Source: Equus caballus
Taxonomy: Eukaryota > Chordata > Mammalia > Perissodactyla > Equidae
Direction: 5' to 3'
Assembly: GCF_041296265.1 (NCBI RefSeq)
Contig: NC_091695.1
Location: forward strand, 32,445,001-32,509,000
DNA: 64,000 bases
The notes under the pieces were generated by a model. It was not told where the DNA came from, searched no databases, and saw only the letters and a list, made by a program, of their open reading frames with translations. Numbering within the stretch: the first letter of the stretch is position 1; each line of letters opens with the position of its first letter. Both the position numbers and the translations under genes were made by a program. Below, piece by piece: positions 44,250 through 56,557 of the stretch.

Positions 44250-44821
44250 GTGATCCCTGTACTTTCAGCCACGCCCTCTGCTCTGTCTCGCAGAGACCTG
44301 CCTCAGCGCCACGCTCTCTACCTCCGTTTGGGCGGTCTCTGGGTTCCTTCAGTTCAACATCGGCCACAACCATCCTTTGCCCTCGTCTGTCCCTCCTCCT
44401 GTGAGCAGTGTGGCCTCCCCCCAGCCAGGGGCTCAGAAACCGGGGAGCCCGCTTCGCCTCTTCCTCAGCCTGCAGTCTGCAGGTCCTGAGGCGTGTGCCT
44501 GTCCTGTCGGAGCCCGCCTCTGAGGTGCACTGGCGAGAGCTGGACCGTTTTTTCCATCAGGGTGATTCGAGGAGCGGTTGGCTCCCGTGGCCTCTCCCGC
44601 CCCGGCCCCCTGTGGTCTGGCACCCGCCGCGCTGAGCTGTGGGCAGTTCCTCACATGCAGATGTGTTGTTTTCTGGAAACTTCTTTGTAAATATGCTGTT
44701 CTCAGAGAAGGCGGTCTTTTTTACTCACCCTGTGTTCTGCTTGCTGATTCTTCGTGCTAACGACTGCTAAGTAATTTGATAACTAACTCTTTTGGAGAAC
44801 CAGTTTCGCCCTGTGAATAAA
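44250..44821 (+). other. Possible 3' terminal exon or 3' UTR
   Basis: After CTCTGTCTCGCAG (acceptor-like, ends 44,293) comes about 530 bases of non-repeat sequence ending in a good polyadenylation signal AATAAA (44,816-44,821) followed by GT-rich sequence (AAAAGTGCTCGTATTCTG). The last 200 bases are AT-richer than the surroundings, as in many 3' UTRs. It lies in the right order and strand to be the CTTN 3' UTR, but no SH3 coding sequence precedes it. Speculative. Confidence 0.3.
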
Positions 44822-45289
44822 GATCTTCAAAAGTGCTCGTATTCTGCCCGAGCAGTTTTACTTCTGCTCCAGAAATGGTTGCTTTCTGGAGGGGACTTTC
44901 GGCATAAGGATGTTCACCGTAACATCTTAGCGTGTTTACATCCTTTATTCCTGAGCAAGTTAGAAGAGTAATAGATGCCAGCCTCTATTTATTTTTAGAA
45001 ACCATTTAAAGCGTAAATAATGTGTAATTCCCACTTCATGGGTTTACCATCTCTCGCTTTTGCCTCCCAGCCTCACCTCCTTCCCCCTGGTTTTGGCATC
45101 ACCTTGGGAGGGACATGATTTCCTGTGGGCCCGTTCTTGTGGTTGGAGGTGGGGCAGCGGGCCCTGGCTGTGACTGCAGACCACGCTGGACTCTCCCGGA
45201 GCTTCCTCGGGCGTCTGCGGAGGGCCACAGACAGGGAGCCCATTCCCAGCGACCTTCCTGGTCAGCTGGGGCCTTCTAGTAGTCGGAGT

Positions 45290-45346
45290 GCCCATTGGTG
45301 TTCCTGCCCGAACCGGGTCCTGTACTGGAGGTTGCGAAGTGGTGAT
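45290..45346 (+). repeat. Dispersed 57-base direct repeat, copy 1
   Basis: GGAGTGCCCATTGGTGTTCC, then TGCCCGAACCGGGTCCTG and GGAGGTTGCGAAGT. It matches a copy at 46,330-46,386 with about ten differences. Confidence 0.75.
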
Positions 45347-45449
45347 TTTTCTGACTCAATCCTCCTTCATTTGTTAGCTGCTCCTCTTCAGTAAGGAGCA
45401 TCCCTTTCTGTTCTCTTTCTCTCTCTCAGTTGCTGTGGCCCCTTGCATT

Positions 45450-45790
45450 TGTATTTATTCAGTGTATCGCAGTCAGTTATCATCATTATTCCTTTGGATA
45501 CTCAGATTGTCCCCTCAGCTGGGCTCCTGTGTCCTTTCGCCAGGGCCCTATTAGTCTTTGAATGCTCCGTTGTTTCCTGACACAGAATTTGCCGCAGACC
45601 CACTTTGTGTTTCTCCTGCCTCAGATCTGCAGTCGTTCCTCTGAGGAGCCCTGGTTCCTTTTGGTGGGGAAATGCTGTTTAGAAATCAGTATCTGGGGGC
45701 TCGGTGTGCTCACTGTCACAGAGGTTCACATCTAGGTTCTTTTCGGGACAGAGCTGGAGAAAAATCTTGACAAAAAGAAAAACCTGGATT
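45450..45790. repeat. Old L1 fragment
   Basis: Reads like a common L1 3' region: CCTTTGGATACTCAGATTGT, GAGGAGCCCTGGTTCC, TTTTGGTGGGGAAATGCTGT. Confidence 0.65.
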
Positions 45791-45840
45791 TCATATTGGT
45801 ATTTCCTTTACAAATTAAACCTAGTTTTTTCCCCTTAATT

Positions 45841-46068
45841 TCTTTCTTTCTTTTTTTCTTTTTTCTTTTTTCTGCTTGATCTCCCCCAACCCCCCGATAC
45901 ATAGTTGTGTATCTCAGTTGCAGGTCCTTCTAGTTGTGGCACGTGGGATGCCGCCTCAGCGTGGCCTGACGAGCAGTGCCATGTCTGCTCCCAGGATCCG
46001 AACCCGCGAAACCCTGGGCCCCCGAAGCGGAGCGCATGAACTTAACCACTCGACCCCGGGGCCGGCCC
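45841..46068 (-). repeat. ERE SINE, antisense
   Basis: Antisense copy with long T/C-rich tail and head complement ending GGGGCCGGCCC. Confidence 0.95.
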
Positions 46069-46329
46069 TTATTTTATACTTCTTGTCTTACACTGACAGT
46101 TTTGATTTCTAATGATATTAGCCTTAATTTTTTTATCCTACGATACACATAAAATAGTTTAAACCTTTTAATATCGTATTGTTATAATCATCCTGTTGAG
46201 TGAAGTTTTAGAGTTTCTTTGTAGTTCTTTTGGATGTTAGAATAAACCTATCTTAAGAATACATAGCTAGAATAATGGGTTTTAAAGCAATGTGAGGTAA
46301 CATAACCACACAACATTTGATAAACAGTT

Positions 46330-46386
46330 GGAGTGCCCGTTGGTGTTCCTGCCCAAATCGGGCCTTCTGTTGGAAGTTGCAAAGTT
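46330..46386 (+). repeat. Dispersed 57-base direct repeat, copy 2
   Basis: TGGAGTGCCCGTTGGTGTTC, then CTGCCCAAATCGGGCCTTC and GGAAGTTGCAAAGT. Partner of the copy at 45,290, about 1.04 kb away in the same orientation. Confidence 0.75.
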
Positions 46387-46399
46387 CATTTGTTTCTCC

Positions 46400-47734
46400 T
46401 TCTTCTTAAGTTTAGGGTTTACATTGTTCTTCTGGAGTTAATTTTTCTTCAAATACATAAAGCTTTTACGTGATTCAAAAACGAGAAGTATAGAAAAAGG
46501 CATAGTCGGAAGTCTTGCTCCTCCCGTCCCTGTCCCACTCACGCCTTCTAGGTGGGGGACCACGGTCCGGTTTGCCTGAGGGTAGGCCTGGGTTTTGCCT
46601 CTTATCCTCAGGCAATTAGCAGCCGTGCCCCTTTCACTCTCAGAAATGAAGCATAGGGAAAGCCTTGTCGGCGCTTGCTAATGCTCATGAGAGAGCGGAC
46701 AAAATGTTTCCACTTGGTAGGTTTTTCCCTGTGGCTGGAAGGAAGCTCTTGGCCGAGTTCTGCTGACTTGGATCGCGGTTCGCTGGGCAGGGAAGGTCCA
46801 CCGAGGGAGTTCTTTGTGGCTTCCAGAGGCTCATTCTTATTCTGAGGAGGAAATTTCCTTTTTCTCTGAAAATAATCTGGGAGCTTGAAGCATATCTTGC
46901 ATTTCCAAGTTTTTCTGCTTTGCAAATGGGTAATTATCCCTCCTGCCTATGTATTTTTAAACCTTTGCCAGTAGTAATATGGAAATTGATTTCGTGTAGC
47001 GCCATGCTGAAGAAGACTAATCAATGTCGCTGAGCCCTTAACATCTCTGGAAATCCCGGGGTGCTGCTAAGAAGCTAGGACACACTCTTGCTCCCGCCTT
47101 AAAAATAGTTCATGGGGAAAACGTGAGTGACAGGTGAGGTCGCGATAGCCTGCGCGCCCTGCAATAGAAACAGCTGTGGCAGGGCAAGGGTATTTTGAAG
47201 AGTCTTGAGTATGAATTCTAGGATAGTCTGATGTGTTATTTTCATGCAAATGAAAATATGAAAGACTTCATTTTTGACTGAGTGTGAAATGCAGTTGATG
47301 CACAGAGTTAAAGAAGTCCCGTATAGAATTTTACTTGGCTGTTTTGTGGCTCAGCTCCTGTAGCTCCCGCAGAGATACACCCGGAAGGGAGACCGTCAGC
47401 CAGCTGGCGTCTCCTTCTTCGTGCTGTTTGAAGGCGCTTTACGCAACGTGCTGAGTGCCTGTCCCTCCTCCGGCGGACAGACTGACTGCAGAGGACAGTG
47501 GCAGCAGGTGTGTGGGTGTGTGCCGCCCTGTCTCCCGTGCTGCCGTCCGTCTCTGTAGGTAGACCCCCCGTCTCCCTCGGTCCCGGTGGGCAAGGCTCGG
47601 AGGAAGCAGCCTGGTGGTCAGTCGGCGGACTCGCGCCCCATCCTCGCCGAGTTCCCTGCGTCAGTTACCTCGTCTCTGAGCCTTCGGAATTCTCATCCGT
47701 CAGTTAGGGACGGTAACTGTCGGTTTTGCTTCAG
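46400..47734. other. Intergenic DNA
   Basis: Positions 46,430-46,560 look like an old LINE 3' tail (TACGTGATTCAAAAACGAGA). The rest shows no gene. Confidence 0.4.
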
Positions 47735-48005
47735 CAAATATTGATTGTCTGCCGTGTGTTAGGCACTGTCTGTCCAAGGGCTGGGTAGACAGATGTTTGG
47801 GGGATTAAATGAGATAATAGCCAGCATTTATTGCTTCTAAGCCTCTTTCTGTGAGTTATCTCCCTGAGCCTCGTAACAATACTGTAGAGTATGCTCTCTA
47901 CTATAAATAGTACTAGAAGGCAGGGGACTGTTCCGCAGCCCGTCTGACAGTGAAGGAATTGAGGCACGGAGAGGTTTGGGAGCCCCTTCAGAGGCCGGTA
48001 GCGAA
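47735..48005 (-). repeat. MIR SINE, antisense
   Basis: Nearly complete reverse MIR: TGTTAGGCACTGTCTGTCC at the left, GGAATTGAGGCACGGAGAGG at the right. Confidence 0.8.
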
Positions 48006-50849
48006 TGAGTGTGGAGTTTGGTTATGGTGAAGAGTGCTTTCCTCTGACTCCCACAGTTAACCGTGACCAATAGGGAAAAAAGGAGAATGACGAAGAAAAA
48101 GTGCAAACGGTATGCAAATGTGTGGTGGACGGAGTGACAGTCTCTCTCTCCACCCCGTATGTCCACAGTGTGGGGTATTTTATCTGAAAGGCGGTGGTGT
48201 TTTTACTGTGCGTTCATAGTTTTCGTAGAGAAAGATGGGTGAAGTTCTACATTGTGAGAATACAAGTAATGAGTAGAATAAGCTTGCTGAGTCAGGGGGC
48301 TTAGTGACAAGCTGCCTGGTGATCCGTGCAGAGAAATAAATTATTCTAAGGCCTTTGGTTCCCCGCGTCGATGGGAGGGTGGGAGAAGTGCTCTGGAGGG
48401 CCCCCCTGGGGTGTGTTGTGGTCCAGTGCTGCCCCCTTGCCGCTTCCTCACCAGGCGTGCCTCCATCCAGTGCTGCCCCCCTGCCGCATCCTTGCCCGGC
48501 GGGGCCCGCGATTAAAGGATGCCTCTGCACACTGCTCGCTTCTTGTCTCAAGTCTGAGATTGGCAGGCCTGGGGCCGTCCTGCGCTGCCCCAAATGCAGG
48601 AGAGGCCGGGAGAGTAAGTGCCTGGGGCTCTCAGCTCCTCTGGCCCGGTGCTGTTCCCAGGCCTGGGGAGGGGCTCAGAGGCCGGGCAGCCAAAACAGGT
48701 GACAAATTGTGACAGCGTGCCTGAAATCACTGCAGCTGTGCCTCTGCAGCTGGAGAAGGCAGTTTAGTGTTTACTTACATGGCAGCTGGAACGCTCCTCC
48801 TGGCTGGGATTATCGGGGCCAACTGCCGCCTCCCCCTCCCCTGCCCTGACTTCCCCGAGAAGGGAAGAGAACACGTGTTAAGTAAACCTGGGGATTAGGG
48901 ATTTGGAGTTATATACCGCCCCTCCCCCCCGTTTGTTACTTTTATTCTCCTTCCTGATGATCTTGACTCCATTTCTGTGAGAAAGTTTCACAAACTGGAC
49001 AGCGTGTCTTTTTGATGTGTGTATGGTGGGTGCCTGACAGTCACCAGAGTGGGAGAAAGGCCCATGCAGGAAAAAGTAGTAGGTGGTTAGAATAAAGGGT
49101 TTAAGTTGGAGAGAAAGTGCATTCCGAGGTTGTTTTCTTGTGCTAACCATAGAAATAGTTGTTCCTAAAGAAGTTCGACGATGAATTAAGAGATTGTGTG
49201 GAAGCAGATTCCTGATTATAGGTTCTGCGTAGTTTGTACAAACCCTTAACGTGCAGTTCGTTCCCCTTCATGTTCCCCAACTGTGTCCACAGGGCTGGGC
49301 GCTGCGGGAAGGGAGCCGTTTCCAGCAGACCTGGAAGCGTTAATACAGTAGCCGCTCTTTCCGCGGCTTCCAGGCTGCGAGCCCGTGCCCCCGCCTGGCC
49401 TGGAAACCCACGAGCGGTGGAGGGCAGGGCGTCGCTGCCCACCGTGTCTGGGACTCGGGATGCGGGTTTCTCTGTGCTTTGAAACGCTGCCGGTGTTGCT
49501 TCAGTTGTAAATTCGTCTGAAGAGCCTCTGGTGGGAAGTTTTATAGTAATGCCGTGTAAAGAGATAGTGACACACGTAGTGCTAATTTACAGTAACTTTA
49601 AGCATTGCCAGTAATTTAATTTCCAGGGAGCTCCTGAACCGCCTGTGCTCGGGTCTCCGTGGTTCTGTTTGCTGCGCTCGCTGGCGGGCATTAGGTTCGT
49701 TCCAGTTGGAAAACCTCTGCGGGAAGGACGGAGGGAAAGGAAGCACTTGCTATCCACACATTCTTGGGTAATTATTTTCATTTGAACGAAAGTTTTGTGC
49801 CACTGACTAGGAAATACGTTAAATCCTAGCCCTCTGCTCCCTCTGCTCTAGTCGTCATCTTGGAGATTCCTTCGTCCCTGTGGGGTCACCCGTCCCCTTT
49901 TTGAAGATGATCGCCACGTTTCTGTCTGGAGCTCCACATTTGGGATGCTCCTGCATGCCCAGCCCCGAGTTTTGCCGTATCCCTTAGAAGGCCCGTAGAC
50001 GTCCTGCTGTGTACCTCAGTCCAGGGTCCTGCTCCGCCTTCCTCCTTGGTCAGCCTCGAGTCTCCCCGCCTCCCTCCCCACTTCACGCGCCTCCTCTGCC
50101 CTTCCTCGCTCATCCTGCAGGGCCAGTCCGCAGCTCTGTCCGGTGTTTTCTGCTCTCACGTCGTTTCTGTTTTCCTTTGTGCTCTGGTGCGCTAGCTTGG
50201 GCCGTTCGTGGGGCCTTGGTGTCTACATGAGGTGGCTTTGCTTGTGCTTTCTTCCTTTCCAGGCCACCTAGCTCCCAGGGTAACCCAGACCTCTGGCATG
50301 AGAAGGTTTTGGCAGGGCCTATCCATGGCAGCAGGTGTTTGGCAGTTTGGCATTCATGGCTCCGTGTTCTGGCTTTATTCACCTTTCCCACATCTTTCCC
50401 TCTGTAAATGCCCCTTCACTCTGCCCAACCAGTCTGCTCACTCTGCTCCCCTTCCCTGACGCCTCGTCCTGCGCGATTCCCTGCTCGGGTACTGCCTCTC
50501 CCTCTCCTCGCTTTCATCAGACCCCACCTGCCTCTCCAGGGCGAGGTCACCCCTGTGAGGTCTGCTCGGACCAACTCCGATTCCTTTTATCTTTTCTCCA
50601 GTTTTTCAAAATGCCACCAGCTTTAAGAAAAACGCAGATGAAAGAGTAGGATCAAGGTCATTCTTGAGGGGGTAAAAGAAATCACAAAAAGATCTCCTGT
50701 GGGGCGTGTGGCCAGCCTCTTTCTCCCCATGGGATGATGGCGGTGGGCTTGCTGGGTGAGCGTGGAACAGTCTGCTTTTTCACTGACTGCTGAGTGGCTT
50801 CCTCTTCTTTCCCACCCTCCCCTCCTCCTCTACCTCCCCCTCCACACCC
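48006..50849. other. GC-rich intergenic DNA, no gene recognised
   Basis: Read on both strands without finding a domain, a convincing exon or a repeat I can name. The open frames are short and GC-driven. Confidence 0.4.
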
Positions 50850-51045
50850 GTGTCAAATCTTGGATCCTCTGCTTACTAACTTTCTGATCTTGGCCAAGAT
50901 ATTTCACTTCTGAGACCGTTTTGTCGTCTGTAAAGTAGAGATACTATTTATTTCCCAATATTATAGGCAGATTTAGTGAGAACTAAAATAAAGCATCCAC
51001 CGCTGTACCCTGCACAAGGTGGGCCTTCATTAGATGCGAGGTGTC
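50850..51045 (+). repeat. MIR SINE
   Basis: CTTACTAACTTTCTGATCTT, TCGTCTGTAAAGTAGAGATA and AAATAAAGCATCCACC follow the MIR order in sense. A second MIR-like piece lies at about 51,180-51,300. Confidence 0.65.
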
Positions 51046-51299
51046 TGTCTGCAGACCCCGTAGCCCCGACTCGGGTGACTGGGAGGGCGTACAGCCTGCG
51101 GGGGCTTGGTTTGGGTGCTCACCGTGGGATCTCCCCCTGAAGATGACATCGTCTTGAGCTCTGAGTCCCGAGCTGCTTATCAGCCAAGTGACCTTTGTAG
51201 GTCACTAACCTGCCCGGGCCTGTCTTCCAGTCTGTGAAGTGAGCTAATTATGTATGCCTTCCTGTCGTATGTGACATCTACTTTTATGTGATAAATACT

Positions 51300-53937
51300 G
51301 GAAAATATTTTGAAAACCAGTCAAGCATTAAGCACGTATAAAGTTATTACAATGAATATTTGTGTCTTAGGAGTACTTAGCATCGTGCCTCCCAACATTT
51401 TTGTTCAGTAAATTGTCCAAATTAATAGGGCTGCTCCTTCTCCAGCTGGTATTGCTGTCTCCTGAGCTTGCTGGAGCCTCGAGAGGAAATCCCTAATAAA
51501 GTAGCTTCCGTTCCAGTTTTGTACTTAGACCTTTGGTTCATTCTGAGACGCCCTTCTTGTTAAGTTAGAGGGTAGGTAAAACTGGTTATAATATAAGGCT
51601 CGTGTGAGACTGGTTTGCAAGACGTGAATACACGGAGCCATGACAGTTTAAGAAGGTTACAACGCGGTAATATTCACAGTCAGACGTAGTCGTTGCTGGT
51701 TCAGATCCACGGGGACCTGTTGTTTGAACACTACATTGTTCGCCCGGGCTGGGGATTTTGAAACAGTGAGGGGAGCAGTTCTTTCCCTCGAGCAGACTCG
51801 TGTGAGTGTGGTCCCGCACGGAAGGGACAGGTGCTGTCTTTCTCAGGGGCCGGCGGAGCCTGTACAGAGCGGCAGGGTTGAGCTCCGGCTGCGACGTCGT
51901 GTTGGGCATGCGGGAGGCGCAGGGCTGGGGCGGCATTGGGAAGGAGGAGCTGCCACGGGCGCGCGAGCACGAGCAGAGGGCGCAGTTTGGGCCGGCTGGG
52001 CGGGCCTGCTGCGTGTCGGGTGGTTGGCTGCGGAGGGGTGTGGTGTGCCAGGCACGCCGGGTGGGAGGAGAAGGGTCGACAGAGGAACAGAAAGGCACCG
52101 AGGGTGTGAGCTCACGGCAGGGCGGTCCCCAAGGGCTGGAGTCAGTTCTCCGAGAGCGCTCTGGTGGAGCAGCGTGATGGGGGCCCTGCAGGTGCCGAGA
52201 GGCCGCCTTTGTTGACGCTGCACCCTTACCTGAGATCCGCCAGCCAGCTGTGTGTGCTCCGGGGGCCGTTGTCACTCCTGCTGTGGACACTGCAGTAGAG
52301 GGGGTCGACAGCGTCTTCGGGCTCACCTGTCCTCACTACTGTCAGCCGAGGCTGCGTGGCCTTGCACGCCGCAGCTGCTGTGTTTCTTTGACTTGTTAGC
52401 AGGCGGGGAGGAGCTGCTGTCAGTGTAGCCTCAGGTAGCCGTAGGTGCTCCTTCTGAACTTGTGTTTCTGCTGACCCGGCGTGATGGAGCCGTGGGAGGA
52501 ATCCCACATGGAGAACTTTCAGGCACGGCTGATGTCGAGACCCCTGCCTCAGCCCGAGATGCCCTCCTGTCCCGTGTGTCCAAAACGTTCGTCAGAGACG
52601 GAAAGGAGAGCAGGCTGCTCGCTTGTCCTCGGTGTCCTGTGCGCTCAGCTGGAGCTTCCAGGCGTGGTCTCCCCGTATGTGTTGCAGTGCTGGCCCAGCT
52701 TCTCTGTGCTCGTTTCCTGCCTGCCTTGGGAATTGCGGGTGGCTCTAGGGCAGTGAGGTGCAGTGTGCGGGGACCCAGTTGCCGTCAGAGTGGGGCTGTT
52801 GAATAGTACCCGCGGGGGTCTTGTTTGACATTTCTGTTCCCGTCAGTAGTGGAGTCTCAAAGTGTGACAGAGCAGGTCCTATCTTAGATCCCTTTCTGTG
52901 CCGTTGTGCTCGGTGGTACCTATGAAGGCCTAGGGGGTGGTGTCCAAACGCTCTTCCACATCTCGGACGTCCTCATGTAATAAAGGTCATGAAATAACTT
53001 CACAGAGTGCTTCATCACACGCAAAAGAGTGGATTGTGGCTTTCTTTGCAGAATTGAAGTGCTAGTGTGAACTACTGACAAGCCTGAAAAATGCTAAAAT
53101 TGTAACTGAATCGGGGAAACCTTGCTCATACCCTAAGACTTTTCAGGAGAATTGCTAACCTGTGAACTCTAAAGCTGTTCCTGAGAGGGGCTGGGGAGAC
53201 CAGTATGACGTCATTTTACTCGAGGAGCGGGGGCCTTAATCAGGTTACTGTCCTCCCCTCTCAGGGTCAGGATGCCTGGAACACTGGCACCCTCCATCAC
53301 TTCCATGCCTTTATTGGCTCCGTGTTTTGGTGGAGCCATCATTGCCGGGAGGGATACCACCAGTGGTTCTGGAACGTGGCGGAGTGTGAGTGACGGAGCA
53401 GTGACTCGCAGGTGGAGCGTCCTAACGGAGGGACTCCCTCGTGGTAGATGGTGTCAGATGAGTCTCCAAGGGCTCACTAAAAGATGAGCTGCTGTTGTCA
53501 AGCAAGGAAGACTAGGAAACATAGTTTAAGGGTCTCGCGGAGATGTTTTAAAGCCTGGTGATGTAAGTGCAGAGTAAGCATGTTCGATGTGGTAACTTAG
53601 CGTGCAGCTGGCACGAACACTTTTGTCTGCCTGTTTACTGTAATAAATTTCTGGGGCTGAGTCGGAGTCAGAGTCGGCTGGTGCTCTACTTTCCTGGAAG
53701 GGTGTGTTAACGTGGCCAAGCTTTCGGGCAGCGTCTTCGTAGGGAAATGGGGGGCTGGCCCCTTGAAGTCGCCTTGTGTTTAGGCACACAGACTATGTAT
53801 GTGATGTTTACATAAGCTTCATAACTGGGGTGTCAAGCTGAATAATCACAGGTTTGTGATTATTTCTACTGTTATGTAATAGCGTAATATTTTAATCTGT
53901 CCTTTATTGCCATGGGAGGTTAAAAAAGGCAAAGATT
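51300..53937. other. GC-rich intergenic DNA, no gene recognised
   Basis: Includes overlapping open frames on both strands at 51.6-52.3 kb (up to 246 codons) without domain signatures. Nothing else identified. Confidence 0.4.
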
Positions 53938-54125
53938 TGGGGCCAGCCCCCTGGTGTGGTTAAGTTCGGTGCACTGCACTTCAGTGGCCTGGGTTTCGGG
54001 TTTGGCTCCTGGGCACAGACCTACTCCACTCGTCAGCCATGCTGTGCCAGCAACCCACATGCCAAGTAGAGGAAAATTGGCAACAGATGTTAGCTCGGGG
54101 GCAGTCTTCCTGGCCAAAAAGAAAG
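53938..54125 (+). repeat. ERE SINE, sense, diverged
   Basis: Starts GGGCCAGCCCCCTGGTG and is shorter and more diverged than its relatives. Target-site duplication GGCAAAGATT at 53928-53937 and 54126-54135. Confidence 0.93.
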
Positions 54126-54160
54126 GGCAAAGATTCTACATAGAGAAATTGCAGTGAAAT

Positions 54161-54188
54161 AAAACATTATTTTTGCAAATAATGTTTT
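54161..54188. repeat. 12-base perfect inverted repeat
   Basis: AAAACATTATTT, a four-base TTGC spacer, then AAATAATGTTTT. Just after a diverged ERE and before an unassigned sequence. It could be a hairpin or the end of an unrecognised DNA transposon. Confidence 0.8.
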
Positions 54189-55180
54189 ATCTTCTAAAAA
54201 GTAGTAAGACAGTCCTCACTTTGCATGGGACTATAAAAATGACCATGCAGCTGGCCCGCTACAAAGCAATCTTAATCATTGATGGAGACGATTATGTTTG
54301 AGATTGTTACGTTTTTTTCAAGACATTGCAAACTCTCTTAAATTATCAATGTATGAGGAAATGACAAAAACAGTAAAACTAATCTTTATTTAGTACACTG
54401 CAATTTATAACATTAGAAACGTTGAGAATTCAATTCCATAGCTCTTGGAGCCAGCAGGTCCATTTCTGGGTCTGTCCCTCAGAGCAATCCAGTACCTCCT
54501 TTTTGTACATAATTTTAAAAAATCAGTACAATATCCTAATTATAAAATAAAGTAAATTTAAAAAGTTAGTTTACGGTGAAACATTTCATTCTGTAAATGT
54601 TTGGGCACGACTGCACCGAAGACGCAAGTCAGATGTTTGTACCTTCTGCTGATGAATGAGTTTAAGAGAAGATGATCAGAAGCCATTCCATAGAAAAATA
54701 GAGAAATGTGAAAGAAGAGGTGGCCACTCCATAAAAGTGTGTTAGGATAAGTAAACACAGACCAATCTCAATTGTATTTGATCCGAGAAAAATGAATAAC
54801 CGTGACTGAAATAAGGACAAGGTGCCGTTCGTATCACAGATTGTCAAGTAGAGACCTGGGCAAGTACAACAGTCTCGCATACGAGCTGAGCCTTCTTTGC
54901 AGGTGAAATGTCAGAAGAGTTCCCTTGGTCATGAGAGGGCCAGGGGAGTGACGGAGGGTCACGAAGAACATATTGCCTCTGGAACTCTCACCAAATGCCC
55001 AGGCATGCGTTCAGTCCCTGTCATATGAGAAGATTTTGGAGACCCCTATTTGATGGGCGACAGGGAATGGAAGATGGATCCAAAAAAGAAAGTGGGCCCT
55101 AAAGTTTAATAACACACCAGGGTGGCAGAGCTACAGGAAACAGGTGTTTCATAAGCTGCTGGCCCAGGAGGAATAATTTA
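54189..55180. other. AT-richer intergenic DNA
   Basis: No gene. Positions 54,210-54,300 resemble the end of an old DNA transposon (CAGTCCTCACTTTGCATGGG). Confidence 0.35.
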
Positions 55181-55375
55181 GCAGTAGCTATTAAAATTGC
55201 AACTGACCTTTGACTCAGAAGTTCTAAGGTTTTATCCTGCAGACGCACTTGGCACACGTGCAGAATGATACATGTACAAGGTTATTTGTTGCCATGCTGT
55301 TTGTCAGAGCTAAAGAGCGGAAGCACAGTCGTAAGTGTCCATCGGTAGGAGAAGAATAAATACGTTACGGCTTTT
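55180..55375 (+). repeat. Old L1 3' fragment
   Basis: GCAACTGACCTTTGACTCAG, GCACACGTGCAGAATGATAC and AAGTGTCCATCGGTAGGAGA are degraded L1 3' phrases. Confidence 0.6.
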
Positions 55376-56557
55376 GTGTCAGTGCGGCTGTGAGAGGAGG
55401 AGGACGCTGCGAGCCGGCCGGCCCTCCTCAGGCCGTGTCCCTGCTGGAGAGGCACTAGAGGGAATGCGTGTCTCACTGGATTCTCCGCGCGTCGAACCTC
55501 GGGATAAACGGGGAGCGTCTGCCTTCAGCTGCCTGCCGAGTTGAAGAGCCACCAGGGCTGGAAGGGAGGCCTCCATGGATACCTTTATTACCATTTGTAA
55601 AAAACAAAGTTTTAAAAGTTGGTGTGAAAAAGAGCTCTGTCCTGAGCATCCTTCCATTGCTGCTGCTATCCCTGTTTTGTAAAAGTTTGTGATGGCCAAA
55701 ACATCTCCGTGGAAATGTGGATTTTACGCTGCTCCTAATGATGGCTTTAGGCTGTCAAGGTCAGGCAGGCAGTTTCTGGTCTCATACTTTAAAGACAGTT
55801 TCTTTATGATTCAGTGGTTTTTTGGCACGTGCATAGATCTATGAAAGGAAGTATTCGAAAATGAAAACTATTTTATACTCCAGTAAGCACGAGCAGCGCC
55901 AAAAATCACATACTTGCTTTACTGGAAAGTTTGAAACATGGTGTGAATATAAACTGGACATTAATATGCTTCATATTGTGTTTTCATTTTATTATTATCC
56001 AGTGTTGTTAATTTATCTGAAACTCTTTAAGGTAGTCGTCTTTTGTAAAAAAGTAATGTTTAAAAAAAAAACCTACCTAGAAGATTCCAGAAGGCACTCA
56101 TTCCTATTTGAATAAATATTTCTGCCCTTGATTTTTTATTTCATTGGTTTGATTCTCCCCTGCCGCTCAGGCTCCGTTTGAAAAATTTAATCAGAATGTT
56201 TTTGCCTGTGAGTATTTCGCTGTTATTATGCACTGAAATGTTATGCTTCTGAAATATACTTTCACACTAATATTTCAGATTGTTTTGAAATATACGTGTG
56301 CATTCATATTTCACATTGTCTTGACTAATTGTGAGACATTATTTGTGTTTAAATACAACATGCTTGTAACAACCGAAAACATTTTGGTTTACTATTTAGC
56401 AGAAAGGTAAAAATACGTGAAGCAAATCTTATACTCACTGCCCATGAGTAAATCCCCATTTTTGCTTAAAAGCAGATGCCTTCCAAAGAAGAAAGGAGTG
56501 ATGGCTAACATAGCTAGAAATTTAAATTGGAAATGAGGAACAAAAATGGAACAATTC
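55376..56557. other. Intergenic DNA, nothing recognised
   Basis: No gene; AT-rich after 55,600. Confidence 0.4.

Larger units (their letters stand above)
16498..44821 (+). other. CTTN: Cortactin locus, exon-depleted (gene span, inferred)
   Basis: Cortactin is a cortical actin-binding protein that promotes Arp2/3-driven branching in lamellipodia and invadopodia. The human protein has an N-terminal acidic Arp2/3-binding region, six and a half 37-residue F-actin-binding repeats, a helical part, a Pro/Ser/Thr- and Tyr-rich part and a C-terminal SH3 domain. Here eight plus-strand exons match repeats 3, 4, 5, 6 and the half repeat, then exons 13, 15 and 16 (human numbering inferred from the splice variants). 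All are open, correctly phased and bounded by AG acceptors. The N-terminal exons, helical exon 14 and SH3 exons 17-18 were not found. Introns are present, so it is not a processed copy. It may be a partial duplicate, a decaying gene or a mis-assembly. The span's ends (CpG island and polyadenylation signal) are inference. Confidence 0.7.

Noticed and set aside
51586-52326. A 246-codon minus-strand frame with overlapping frames opposite
   Set aside because: No signature residues or splice context; open on both strands, as expected by GC content.
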